Positions 27,802-35,950 are shown, counted from the stretch's first letter. The stretch is 64,000 bases of DNA from Rikenellaceae bacterium (GCA_015060005.1 SUZI01000001.1:525821-589820), one strand, 5' to 3'. Notes: generated by a model from the sequence alone, not told the origin. Numbers and translations are program-made.

Positions 27802-27814
27802 ATTTCACAACACT

Positions 27815-29125
27815 TTACCAGCTCCACTTATCGCTATTCCACTCGCCATCGCTACCGAAATAGAAGACAGGGCGACGCTGCTCAACAGATTTCAGCCACT
27901 CGTAGGCTTTATAGAGGTTGTAACCGTTGCCCGTAGCATCACCAGCGAGAGAGAAGCCCACAACACACGTATGGTTGCGAGAGCGGTAGTACATCTTCTT
28001 GACACGCAGCAGGAACTCATCAGCCAACTGAGGGTCGTTGGCAGGCGTGCCACCCACAGAGCGATTGTCATCGGTCAGAGCCGAGAGAGCTGCCTGGTCG
28101 ATGACCATAACACCCTCCCTATCGCACATATCGTAGAACCACTTGGGCTGAGGATATGGCAAGAGCAAGAGGCGGTTGCCCTGCTTCTTATGGGTGCGAA
28201 GACGCTCAAGAGCCACCTTCCTGTCGGTGGTAGCCTCATACATAACGGGCTTCGACGCAAGAGCCTTGCCGAAGCTAAAAAGCTTACCATCACGCCACTC
28301 CACATCGCTAAAGCCGACCTTCAGAGGGATATACTCCCACATCATACCGCTGCGTTTGATATAGAGCGTAAGGGTGTAGAGTGGGGCTTTCGTGCCATCC
28401 CACTTGAAGTTGTTGGTATGGTAGACGTATGGTGCTATGTTGACCGTATCTAACGCCCTGCCATCGAGGATAAACTCGCGAGAGTTAAGCTCGACAATCT
28501 TGCCCGATGGGTCATACAAATCGTAACCCACATTGATAGGCTCCTCGAAATTGAAGTCGTTAGCTAAGACCAAACGCATATCCAACACACCGAACGAGCG
28601 AGTCGAATCGGGACGGAGCGTGATATCAAAATCACGGATGGAGAGGCGACGCTGGATGAAGAAATAGCTATTAGCGAAGAGCTTGTCGCTCTGAAACTTA
28701 ACGCCTGCCATAAGGTGCGGCAGACGGCTCAGACGAAGACGCAGCACCACATCGTTAGCTCCCTGACGCAGATAGGGCGAGAGGAGCAAGTCGGTAGGGG
28801 TATAGAAATCCTCCTCGCAGACGACATCCACACCGTTGACCTGAAGGGTAAAGGCGGTGGCGACATTCTCTAAATGGAGGAAGATGTTATAGTCGTTCAT
28901 AGCGGCATCGACATCGTAACGCTGAGCCCACACAAGTTCCTGCTCGCTCTGCGAGATGAGCTCGGGGGCGAAAGCCAAATAGCCATTAGTGCCCTCACGC
29001 TTATCGGCAGCACCCGCCTCACGACGGTCATAGGTCAGAAACTCTGAACGAAATATACGCGACTGCTGTGCCCAGCCAACAGAGGCGAGAAGCAGCGTTA
29101 AACTCAATAGAAAAATTCGTTTCAT
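27815..29125 (-). CDS. GH2-like secreted protein, probable pseudoenzyme
   Basis: A 436-residue exported protein with a signal peptide (about 1-19). A jelly-roll sugar-binding-like domain (about 25-165), an Ig-like domain (about 170-275) and a shortened TIM-barrel-like part that opens with the GH2 motif variant VGFSDVEWRDGKLFSFGKAL. Where active family members have RNHPSV..WSLGNE, this protein has RNHTCVVGFSLAGD (from residue 383): the acid/base Glu is gone. The protein ends about 40 residues later, before a nucleophile could occur. A binding or scaffold role is inferred. Confidence 0.75.
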   Translation of the reverse strand: MKRIFLLSLTLLLASVGWAQQSRIFRSEFLTYDRREAGAADKREGTNGYLAFAPELISQSEQELVWAQRYDVDAAMNDYNIFLHLENVATAFTLQVNGVDVVCEEDFYTPTDLLLSPYLRQGANDVVLRLRLSRLPHLMAGVKFQSDKLFANSYFFIQRRLSIRDFDITLRPDSTRSFGVLDMRLVLANDFNFEEPINVGYDLYDPSGKIVELNSREFILDGRALDTVNIAPYVYHTNNFKWDGTKAPLYTLTLYIKRSGMMWEYIPLKVGFSDVEWRDGKLFSFGKALASKPVMYEATTDRKVALERLRTHKKQGNRLLLLPYPQPKWFYDMCDREGVMVIDQAALSALTDDNRSVGGTPANDPQLADEFLLRVKKMYYRSRNHTCVVGFSLAGDATGNGYNLYKAYEWLKSVEQRRPVFYFGSDGEWNSDKWSW

Positions 29126-29183
29126 AGCGAAAAATTTATCGTCTTACTCTTGGCGACTCACCTAAAAGGTGAATCATACAAGG

Positions 29184-29214
29184 CAAAGGTACTTTTTTTT
29201 TGACAATTTTCAAA
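29184..29214 (-). promoter_or_regulatory. Promoter of the GH2-like / rlmH unit
   Basis: On the minus strand TTTG (plus 29211-29214), 19 nt, TACCTTTG (plus 29184-29191). It overlaps the asnS promoter face to face. The leader then has a small hairpin, GACTCACCT / AGGTGAATC. Confidence 0.8.
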
Positions 29215-29230
29215 TAATTGACTACCTTTG
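29199..29230 (+). promoter_or_regulatory. Promoter of asnS
   Basis: TTTG at 29199-29202, 20 nt, TACCTTTG at 29223-29230, about 100 nt before the asnS ATG. Confidence 0.85.
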
Positions 29231-29331
29231 CTCTTTAGTAAAGCACTCGCCTCGGGACTACATCTCTCACAAAGAGGCAAAAGAGGCGACGTAGGCAAGC
29301 AACGACAACAAATAAAACGATAAGATAAAGT

Positions 29332-30720
29332 ATGAAAACTCAGAGAATTGCAGAGATTCTGAAAAGTGGTGCAGTGAACACCGACATCGTAGTGAAAGGT
29401 TGGGTACGCACCAAGCGTGGCAACAAGAATGTGGCGTTCATAGCACTCAACGATGGCTCGTGTATGGCGAACATCCAAATCGTTGTAGATTTGGCTGTAA
29501 TACCAGAGGAGCAGCTCAAGGCGGTAACGACAGGTGCTTGTCTGCGTGTAGATGGTAAGTTGGTGGAGTCGCCAGCATCGGGACAGGGTGTCGAGGTACA
29601 AGCCGAGAAGATTGAGATTTACGGTACAGCAGACCCCGAGACATATCCTTTGCAGAAGAAGGGACACTCGTTGGAGTTCCTGCGTGATATAGCTTACCTG
29701 CGTCCACGAACAAACACATTTGGTGCGGTGTTGCGTATCCGCCACGCTATGGCGTATGCTATACACAAGTATTTCAACGACAGAGGTTTCTACTATCTGC
29801 ATACTCCACTCATCACAGGCTCGGACTGCGAGGGTGCAGGTGCGATGTTCAACGTAACAACACTCGACATCTCGAACCCACCACGCACAGAAGAGGGCAA
29901 GGTAGATTACTCGCAGGACTTCTTCGGTAAGCCTTGTAACCTCACCGTATCGGGACAGTTGGAGGGTGAGTTGGGAGCTTTGTCGCTCGGTCAGATTTAC
30001 ACCTTCGGCCCTACATTCCGTGCAGAGCACTCGAACACACCTCGCCACTTGGCTGAGTTCTGGATGATTGAGCCAGAGATGGCATTCTACGAGTTGGAGG
30101 ATAATATGGAGCTGGCGGAGGACTTCCTCAAGTATCTTATTCAGTACGCATTGGACAACTGCCGCGAGGATTTGGAGTTCATGAACAAGATGTGGGACAA
30201 GGAGCTTATCGAGCGACTGGAGTTTGTCCTGAAGAACGACTTTGTACGCTTGGACTACACCGAGGGTATCGAGATACTGAAGGCTTCGGGTCGCAAGTTC
30301 GAGTTCCCTTGCGAGTGGGGCTGCGACCTGCAGTCAGAGCACGAGCGTTACCTCGTAGAGGAGCACTTCAAGCGTCCTGTAATCCTGATTAACTATCCAA
30401 AGGAGATAAAGGCTTTCTATATGAAGCAGAACGAGGATGGCAAGACGGTACGTGCAATGGACGTATTGTTCCCAAAAATCGGCGAGATTATCGGCGGCTC
30501 GGAGCGTGAGGCAGATTATGGCAAGCTTACTGCAAGAGTAAATGAGCTCGGAATGAACGAGCAGGATGTGTGGTGGTATCTCGACACTCGCCGCTGGGGC
30601 TCAGCACCTCACTCGGGCTTCGGTCTGGGATTTGAGCGTCTGCTGCTCTTTGTAACGGGTATGGCGAACATTCGCGACGTGATACCTTTCCCACGTACAC
30701 CAAACAACGCAGAGTTCTAA
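29332..30720 (+). CDS. asnS: Asparaginyl-tRNA synthetase
   Basis: Class IIb synthetase charging tRNA-Asn. The 462-residue protein has an N-terminal OB anticodon-binding domain ([24 protein letters not shown]), motif 2 in [26 protein letters not shown], and motif 3 in [29 protein letters not shown] at the C-terminus. Two hairpins follow it. The gene is monocistronic or precedes rpoN. Confidence 0.97.
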   Translation: MKTQRIAEILKSGAVNTDIVVKGWVRTKRGNKNVAFIALNDGSCMANIQIVVDLAVIPEEQLKAVTTGACLRVDGKLVESPASGQGVEVQAEKIEIYGTADPETYPLQKKGHSLEFLRDIAYLRPRTNTFGAVLRIRHAMAYAIHKYFNDRGFYYLHTPLITGSDCEGAGAMFNVTTLDISNPPRTEEGKVDYSQDFFGKPCNLTVSGQLEGELGALSLGQIYTFGPTFRAEHSNTPRHLAEFWMIEPEMAFYELEDNMELAEDFLKYLIQYALDNCREDLEFMNKMWDKELIERLEFVLKNDFVRLDYTEGIEILKASGRKFEFPCEWGCDLQSEHERYLVEEHFKRPVILINYPKEIKAFYMKQNEDGKTVRAMDVLFPKIGEIIGGSEREADYGKLTARVNELGMNEQDVWWYLDTRRWGSAPHSGFGLGFERLLLFVTGMANIRDVIPFPRTPNNAEF

Positions 30721-30791
30721 AAAAACGATAGGAACGCTATAATATTATTTTGGCGTTCTGAGCAGAAAGAAAAGGCTCTTTAACATCAAGC

Positions 30792-30825
30792 GGGGTGTCG
30801 TAACGCAAGTTGGGCACCCCTTTTT
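30792..30825 (+). terminator. Terminator after asnS
   Basis: Stem GGGGTG / CACCCC (30792-30797, 30815-30820) with T5 at 30821-30825. The inner sequence (TGTCGTAACG and GTTGGGCA) is shared with the rplS terminator. Confidence 0.85.
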
Positions 30826-30890
30826 AGAAGACTACCCTACCCAAGAAGAGATCGGTCGATGGGAATATTAACAGCTAAAAGTAATTTGTA

Positions 30891-32309
30891 ATGGCTATTT
30901 CGCAACGTCAGGTTCAAAAGCTGCAACAGACGCTATCTCCGCAACAGATTCAGATGATAAAGTTGCTGGAGCTGCCCACGTTGTTGCTGGAGCAGAGGGT
31001 AAAACAGGAGATTGAAGAGAACATTGTCCTCGATGAGGATGAACGCCCAGCAGCAGAGGAGGAGCAGGAGCGTATATCGATGGAGGAGTATATGCAGCAG
31101 GATGACACACCGTCGTACAAGAGCCGCATAAACAACTACTCACGCGACGAGAAACAGCGTCCGCTAAACCTCAGCGAGGGCCGCTCACTGCAAGAGTATT
31201 TAGTGGAGCAGATAGGATACCGCACACTATCGCCCCGCGACAAGGCTGTGGCAGAGTTTATCATCGGAAGCATAGACGAGGATGGATATCTGCGTCGCGA
31301 TATGGAGTCGATATCTGACGACGTAGCATTCTCGCTCGGAATAGAGGTATCGGTGGAGCGGTTGGAGGAACTGCTCGGCATAATACACCAATTGGAGCCT
31401 GCGGGGATAGGAGCTCGCGACCTCAGAGAGTGCCTGCTGCTACAGATGGCAGCACGTAAGATGGACAGCCCTACGAAACGTCTGGCACATAAGATTATAG
31501 AACAACACTTCGAGGAGTTTGTGAAGAAGCACTACGAGAGGCTCATAGCACGTCTTGGTGTGAGCGAGGATGAGTTCCGCGAGGCGATAGAGGAGATACG
31601 TCGGCTCTCGCCAAAGCCAGGCAACCTATACTCGGAGGGTGGCGTGGACACAGCACCCTACATCATACCCGACTTCACGTTAGACTACCACGATGGACAG
31701 TTCGCACTCTCGCTAAACTCGTACAACATACCCGAGCTGCGAATAAACCGTCGCTATGTCGATATGATGCAGTCGATGGTAGCAGCAGATGGAACGGTGG
31801 CAGAGAGTAACCGCGAGGCGGTGCAGTTCGTAAAGAGCAAGATAGACTCGGCAAAGTGGTTTATCTCGGCGATAAAGCAACGCCACGACACGCTGATGCG
31901 GACAATGCAGGAGATTCTGGAGTTTCAGAAGGAGTATTTCCGCGATGGCGACAAGTCGAAGCTGCGTCCGATGATTCTCAAGGATATAGCCGACCGCACA
32001 GGGTTGGATGTATCGACCATTTCGCGAGTGGTAAACAGCAAGTATGTGCAGACACACTTCGGCATAATACTTCTCAAGTCGCTCTTCTCGGAGGCTATGC
32101 AGACCGAGAGCGGCGAGAGCGTATCGAGCTACGAGATAAAGACTATACTGCAGAACTGCATCGACGAGGAGGATAAACGGCATCCGCTGACGGATGAGGT
32201 GCTGATGAACATACTCAACGACAAGGGATATTGCATAGCTCGACGTACGGTGGCTAAGTATCGCGAGATGCTCGGAATACCTGTGGCGAGGTTGCGTAAG
32301 CAAATTTAA
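30891..32309 (+). CDS. rpoN: RNA polymerase sigma-54 factor
   Basis: Alternative sigma factor that needs AAA+ activators to open promoters. The 472-residue protein has the Gln/Leu-rich region I (QKLQQTLSPQQIQMIKLLEL), the acidic region II, the core-binding domain, and the C-terminal RpoN box ARRTVAKYREMLGIP for -24 recognition. A second, slightly different copy of the last 84 bp lies 464 bp downstream (32690-32773). No activator gene lies in the window. Confidence 0.96.
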   Translation: MAISQRQVQKLQQTLSPQQIQMIKLLELPTLLLEQRVKQEIEENIVLDEDERPAAEEEQERISMEEYMQQDDTPSYKSRINNYSRDEKQRPLNLSEGRSLQEYLVEQIGYRTLSPRDKAVAEFIIGSIDEDGYLRRDMESISDDVAFSLGIEVSVERLEELLGIIHQLEPAGIGARDLRECLLLQMAARKMDSPTKRLAHKIIEQHFEEFVKKHYERLIARLGVSEDEFREAIEEIRRLSPKPGNLYSEGGVDTAPYIIPDFTLDYHDGQFALSLNSYNIPELRINRRYVDMMQSMVAADGTVAESNREAVQFVKSKIDSAKWFISAIKQRHDTLMRTMQEILEFQKEYFRDGDKSKLRPMILKDIADRTGLDVSTISRVVNSKYVQTHFGIILLKSLFSEAMQTESGESVSSYEIKTILQNCIDEEDKRHPLTDEVLMNILNDKGYCIARRTVAKYREMLGIPVARLRKQI

Positions 32310-32391
32310 GGCAGGAGTTCTTGGACTTCGGGCGGGATTTGCCCTCGCTCGAAAGCGAGATGACAAAAATAGAGGTTGCTATGATTATGCA

Positions 32392-32420
32392 AGAGTTGCA
32401 AACATAGCAACTCTTTTTTT
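32392..32420 (+). terminator. Terminator after rpoN
   Basis: An 8-bp stem AGAGTTGC / GCAACTCT around an AAACATA loop (32392-32399, 32407-32414) followed by a run of T. Confidence 0.88.
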
Positions 32421-32689
32421 GTCCCCCGTTGGGGTTGCAAATCCCGAATGTGTCAAGCAATCAATACTTCTCGCTGATGCGAGATTTCTCCTTTTAGGAG
32501 AAAAAATATTGACATTCCCTCCCCAACCCCTCCCTTTGGGAGAAAATAAACTCTCCCTTGTCTGCTCTCGCTCGGCATAGTATGCAAGCACACTCTGCTC
32601 TCGCTTACCCGCAGCCTTGGCAAAGGGCGGGGCTTGGTCGCAGACATAGCCTGCTCCGGGAGTGGTACTAATAGAACGTAGTGGTATAA

Positions 32690-32773
32690 GGATATTGCAT
32701 AGCTCGACGTACGGTGGCTAAGTATCGCGAGATGCTCGGAATACCGGTGGCGAGGTTGAGGAAGCAGATATAG
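32690..32773 (+). pseudogene. Second copy of the rpoN 3' end
   Basis: 84 bp reproduce the last 27 codons plus stop of rpoN (32226-32309) at an offset of 464 bp. Six bases differ, and every change is synonymous (CCT/CCG, CGT/AGG, CAA/CAG, ATT/ATA, TAA/TAG), so the encoded RpoN-box peptide is identical. An in-frame TAA lies just before it, so it is not expressed as part of a gene. It looks like the left-over tail of another rpoN allele. Confidence 0.9.
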
Positions 32774-32869
32774 CTTACGCAATTCAAAATTCAAGCTCGC
32801 CCTTGCAGGGCTCAACAATTCAAAATTCATAATTACGAGAGGTTAGAATTGAGGGAGCAGGCGAGGGCT

Positions 32870-32917
32870 ACTAAAGGTAACTAAGGGGAACTAATGGTTA
32901 CTAAAGTCTACAGCTGA
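32870..32917. repeat. Four 10-bp units plus conserved tail, copy 1
   Basis: Units ACTAAAGGTA, ACTAAGGGGA, ACTAATGGTT and ACTAAAGTCT at exact 10-bp steps, then ACAGCTGA. The same layout recurs at 51091-51138. A TTTTCACTTTTCAG-like tract follows in both places. Confidence 0.8.
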
Positions 32918-33143
32918 AGAGGTTTTAGTTTTCACTTTTCAGCTTTCAGTTTTTAGTTTTGGGTATCAGCAAGACTGAAAGATAAAAGGTAGATTGCCAC
33001 GAAATAGCATAGAGCGTAGTTGGGCATCAGAACAGACAACAGATGCTATTTCTCGCAATGACGATTTATTTATTTCTGTTTTCAGTTTTTCGTTTTCACC
33101 TTTCACTTTTCAAGCAAGTCGGGGGATAACCGCTATATTTTTA

Positions 33144-33192
33144 AATTTTACCGCTCCGGATTTGTCGGAGCGGTAATTTTTTGTTACCTTTG
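33144..33192 (+). promoter_or_regulatory. Composite terminator-promoter, copy A
   Basis: The hairpin TTACCGCTCCG / CGGAGCGGTAA with following T6 forms a perfect terminator. The TTTG in its loop (33161-33164) stands exactly 20 nt from TACCTTTG (33185-33192), so the same DNA also forms a consensus promoter for the downstream unit. A near copy is at 33987-34035. Confidence 0.75.
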
Positions 33193-33244
33193 TTGTTAGA
33201 CTGCGGAATACGTAGTCTTTATAGATGGCATTTAGGCTATTGTG

Positions 33245-33366
33245 ATTACTGAGTAAAACGACCAAAATATTACTACAAACACACAATAGGCACATTAAAT
33301 GCTCACGCTCTATGGCGTGGGTGTGCTTATGTTTGTATGGGTGCTTGGTCGTACCTTCTCAGTAAT
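33245..33366 (+). ncRNA. Extended imperfect hairpin RNA candidate (leader or small RNA)
   Basis: Five helices stack in order: 33245-33253/33358-33366 (9 bp), 33258-33265/33345-33352 (8 bp), 33275-33280/33331-33336 (6 bp), 33290-33294/33322-33326 (5 bp), 33304-33308/33315-33319 (5 bp). The composite promoter at 33161-33192 would start transcription about 50 nt before it. A TCTCTTTTT run follows near 33382. It is either the leader of the barrel gene at 33468 or a separate RNA; a 6S-like rod is possible, but I cannot confirm it. Confidence 0.55.
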
Positions 33367-33467
33367 AGGCATATCCCACGTTTCTCTTTTTGAGTTAAAC
33401 GGTTGTCGTCTAACGGCAGCAAGTGCAAAATGTACAACCATATTGTTTAACTTAAAATTCAAAAGCT

Positions 33468-33959
33468 ATGAAAAAGTTTTTTCTTTTGTTGACTGCGACA
33501 ATCATCGCATCTACAGTTTTTGCTCAAACACCTATTAAGTATCAAGGTGAGGTTGATTTGGGCTATTCTATCGGCACAGGAACATTCGCTGCAGACCGAG
33601 TAAATCTTCACACAATTCATGGTGCAAAAATCGGCAACTATTTTTCGGCTGGATTAGGTCTTGGATTAGATTATTATCACGAAGGAGAAGGCGAGTTGGT
33701 AGTACCTATATATCTTAATATGAAAGGCTATCTGCCTGTCTCTGAAAAAGTAAGTCCATATCTCTCGTTTGACATAGGCGTAGGTGTAGGTGCTTCGGAA
33801 TATGTAAGCGGTTTGTCTGGATTATATTGTATGCCAGCCATAGGTATTAAGGCAGGACACTTTAAGGCTCAGCTCGGTTACAACGTGCAGAAGCTATCGG
33901 AAGAGGGCATAAGTATTAGCTTTAACGCTATTCAGCTCAAATTGGGAGTTGTGTTCTAA
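33468..33959 (+). CDS. Small outer-membrane beta-barrel protein
   Basis: A 163-residue exported protein: signal peptide 1-20 (cleavage after VFAQ region), then alternating strands with glycine and aromatic residues (VDLGYSIGTGTF, YFSAGLGLGLDYY, YLSFDIGVGVGAS) ending in IQLKLGVVF with a C-terminal phenylalanine, typical of outer-membrane barrels of about eight strands. Function unknown. It sits between the two copies of a terminator-promoter repeat and behind a structured RNA candidate. Confidence 0.82.
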   Translation: MKKFFLLLTATIIASTVFAQTPIKYQGEVDLGYSIGTGTFAADRVNLHTIHGAKIGNYFSAGLGLGLDYYHEGEGELVVPIYLNMKGYLPVSEKVSPYLSFDIGVGVGASEYVSGLSGLYCMPAIGIKAGHFKAQLGYNVQKLSEEGISISFNAIQLKLGVVF

Positions 33960-33986
33960 CCTTACAAAAAAAAGATTGTACATTTG

Positions 33987-34035
33987 AATTTTACCGCTGC
34001 GGATTTGTCGGAGCGGTAATTTTTTGCTACCTTTA
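33987..34035 (+). promoter_or_regulatory. Composite terminator-promoter, copy B
   Basis: Repeats copy A with few changes: one mismatch in the stem (CTGCG against CGGAG) and TACCTTTA in place of TACCTTTG. The loop TTTG (34004-34007) is again 20 nt from the -7 box (34028-34035). It ends the barrel gene and probably starts the ROK kinase gene at 34076. Confidence 0.72.
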
Positions 34036-34075
34036 CCTTTTGAAATCAATGAATTAACCTTAAAACATTCGAAAT

Positions 34076-35176
34076 ATGTACAGAAACGACAGCCGTACGG
34101 TCATAACTCTCGATGCCGGCGGAACAAATTTTGTATTTGGTGCGATGCGTGCCAATGAGTTTATCGTGGAGCCTATAACAATGCCATCAAATGCTGACGA
34201 CTTAGACAAGTGTTTGGCAACACTCGTTAGCGGATTTGAGCAGGTGATAGCACGTCTGGACTGCAAGCCCGTAGCTATCAGCTTCGCATTCCCAGGTCCT
34301 GCCGACTACCCTAACGGCATCATCGGTGGATATCTGCCTAACTTCCCATCGTTCCGCGACGGCGTGGCACTCGGTCCATTCCTCGAGGAGAAGTTCGGAA
34401 TACCCGTATACATCAACAACGACGCCGACCTATACGCATACGGTGAGGCTTTAGCAGGTGCATTGCCAGCTGTGAACGAGAAGCTGAAGGCTCTCGGCAG
34501 CGGTAAGCAGTACAAAAACCTGTTGGGTTACACCTTCGGAACAGGATTCGGTATGGGATTCGTAACAGACGGAGAGTTGCACATAGGCGACAACTCGTGC
34601 GTAGAGACATTCTGTCTGCGTCATAAGCTACACCCTGATGTGATGGTAGAGGAGGGCGTAGCAGTACGTGCGGTAAAGCGAGTATACAAGGAGCAGTCGG
34701 GCGTAGATGACCCAACACTTGAGCCAAAAGATATTTACGACATTGCCGAGGGCAAGCGTGAGGGCGACAAGGAGGCTGCAGCAAAGGCTTTCGCAACAAT
34801 GGGCGAGGTGGCAGGTGATGCTATGGCAACAGCAGTAACAATCGTAGACGGACTAATCGTAATCGGTGGCGGCATAACAGCAGCAGGCAAGTACCTCAAG
34901 CCAGCACTCCTGAGTGAGTTGCGTTCCCAGATTCATACGCTCGATGGCGGCACACTCAACCGCGTACAGATGAAGGTATACGACTTAGATAACGAGGCAG
35001 AGTTTGAGGAGTTTGCACGTGGCGAGCAGCGTACGATAAAGGTCTATGGCACAGACAAGGAGGTTACATACGACCCACAGAAGCGTATCGGCGTGATGTT
35101 CTCAAAGATTGGTGCAAGCACAGCTATATCACTCGGAGCGTATGCTTTTGCACTTAACGAGATTGACAAACAATAA
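34076..35176 (+). CDS. ROK-family sugar kinase, atypical
   Basis: A 366-residue kinase of the ROK group, probably a glucokinase or other hexokinase. Phosphate-binding motif ITLDAGGTNFVFGAM at the start, ISFAFPGPADY, the catalytic Asp region YINNDADLYAYGEAL, and a glycine-rich GYTFGTGFGMGFVTDG. The usual ROK zinc motif (GHxxx..CxCGxxGCxE) is absent: after the glycine loop the protein reads DNSCVETFCLRHKLHP. It is monocistronic, followed by a palindromic repeat and a terminator. Confidence 0.87.
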   Translation: MYRNDSRTVITLDAGGTNFVFGAMRANEFIVEPITMPSNADDLDKCLATLVSGFEQVIARLDCKPVAISFAFPGPADYPNGIIGGYLPNFPSFRDGVALGPFLEEKFGIPVYINNDADLYAYGEALAGALPAVNEKLKALGSGKQYKNLLGYTFGTGFGMGFVTDGELHIGDNSCVETFCLRHKLHPDVMVEEGVAVRAVKRVYKEQSGVDDPTLEPKDIYDIAEGKREGDKEAAAKAFATMGEVAGDAMATAVTIVDGLIVIGGGITAAGKYLKPALLSELRSQIHTLDGGTLNRVQMKVYDLDNEAEFEEFARGEQRTIKVYGTDKEVTYDPQKRIGVMFSKIGASTAISLGAYAFALNEIDKQ

Positions 35177-35180
35177 TATA

Positions 35181-35303
35181 AGAAGTTGTCTAACCAAAGT
35201 GATTTCTGCGTTACGCTTGCCCTCAAAATACTCATTTACGCCAAGTAAACTCCGTTTTTTCGGGCTACGCAAGCCTTGAAATCCCATTAGTTATACAACT
35301 TCT
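35181..35303. repeat. 123-bp element with imperfect terminal inverted repeats
   Basis: The ends AGAAGTTGTcTAAC and GTTAtACAACTTCT are near-perfect inverted repeats that extend, with mismatches, to about 42 bp per side (GATTTC / GAAATC, GCTTGCCC / GGGCTACGC). The middle holds CGTTTTTTCGGG. No open frame. The form is that of a MITE or a REP-like palindrome; copy number cannot be judged from this window. Confidence 0.65.
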
Positions 35304-35311
35304 ACGAAGAG

Positions 35312-35346
35312 GAGGCTGTTCAACGGTAATGTTGAACAGCCTCTTT
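35312..35346. terminator. Bidirectional terminator
   Basis: A perfect 13-bp stem (35312-35324 with 35331-35343), 6-nt loop GGTAAT, followed by TTT; it separates the ROK gene from maf. Confidence 0.9.
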
Positions 35347-35359
35347 ACCAATTATATAA

Positions 35360-35947
35360 TTATATAAAACGCTCCAACTCACAATATAGTCGTTGGATGG
35401 GAAGTCCCATAACATTATAGAACGAGCCGTCGATATGTTCGATGCCGACGTAGCCTATCCACTCCTGGATGCCATAGCTGCCGGCTTTATCCATTGGGTG
35501 GTAGTTATCGACGTAATACTCTATCTCCTCAAGACTCAGAGGGCGGAAACGCACCTTACTCACAGAGGTGAAGCTATGGCTCTTGGTAGATGTACGCAGA
35601 GTAACGCCCGTAGCAACCTCGTGTGTCGCACCAGAGAGCTTCTGAAGCATCGCTATAGCCTCATCGCGGCTATGAGGCTTACCCAAAATCTCGCCACAAG
35701 CGATGACAACAGTATCAGCAGTAAGGAGGACGTCCGCCTCGGCAAGCTCCACAGGGTAAGCATCGCTCTTCTTGCGTGAGAGGTATTCGGCGACATCCGT
35801 AAGAGGCATCGCGGGGTAGCTCTCATCGCACTCAAAACGCTCGGCAAGCTGAAACTCCAAGCCCGAGCCGACAAGCAGCTCCCTGCGGCGAGGCGACTGC
35901 GATGCCAAAATAAGGCGGTAGGGCTTCAATCGTTCGTGTAACAGCAT
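35360..35947 (-). CDS. Maf-family nucleoside triphosphate pyrophosphatase
   Basis: A 195-residue house-cleaning enzyme hydrolysing non-canonical or dTTP/UTP-type nucleotides. It has the family start LILASQSPRRRELLVGSGL, the central VLLTADTVVIACGEILGKP block with the catalytic Asp, and the C-terminal YVDNYHPMDKAGSYGIQEW motif typical of the YhdE (dTTP/UTPase) subgroup. It is last in a long minus-strand run, 3 bp after the FAH-family gene. Confidence 0.93.
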   Translation of the reverse strand: MLLHERLKPYRLILASQSPRRRELLVGSGLEFQLAERFECDESYPAMPLTDVAEYLSRKKSDAYPVELAEADVLLTADTVVIACGEILGKPHSRDEAIAMLQKLSGATHEVATGVTLRTSTKSHSFTSVSKVRFRPLSLEEIEYYVDNYHPMDKAGSYGIQEWIGYVGIEHIDGSFYNVMGLPIQRLYCELERFI

Positions 35948-35950
35948 AAC

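Larger units (their letters stand above)
32310..33143. other. Repeat-rich intergenic region after rpoN
   Basis: About 830 bp without a credible gene. It contains, in order: a CTCGCTC-GAAA-GCGAGA hairpin, a terminator (32392-32414), a G-rich/T-rich stretch with two small hairpins, a repeat shared inverted with 11669-11733, the second rpoN 3' end (32690-32773), a repeat shared with 11756-11792, four 10-bp units (32870-32909), and a long pyrimidine-rich tract of TTTTCAG-like units to about 33115. Short open frames here are unsupported. Confidence 0.7.

Noticed and set aside
32453..32830. 125-codon frame in the rpoN-omp gap
   Set aside because: It runs backwards through the rpoN tail copy and dispersed repeats; the protein is an artefact of repeats.
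33110..33295. 61-codon minus-strand frame
   Set aside because: Overlaps the terminator-promoter repeat and the hairpin element; no start context.
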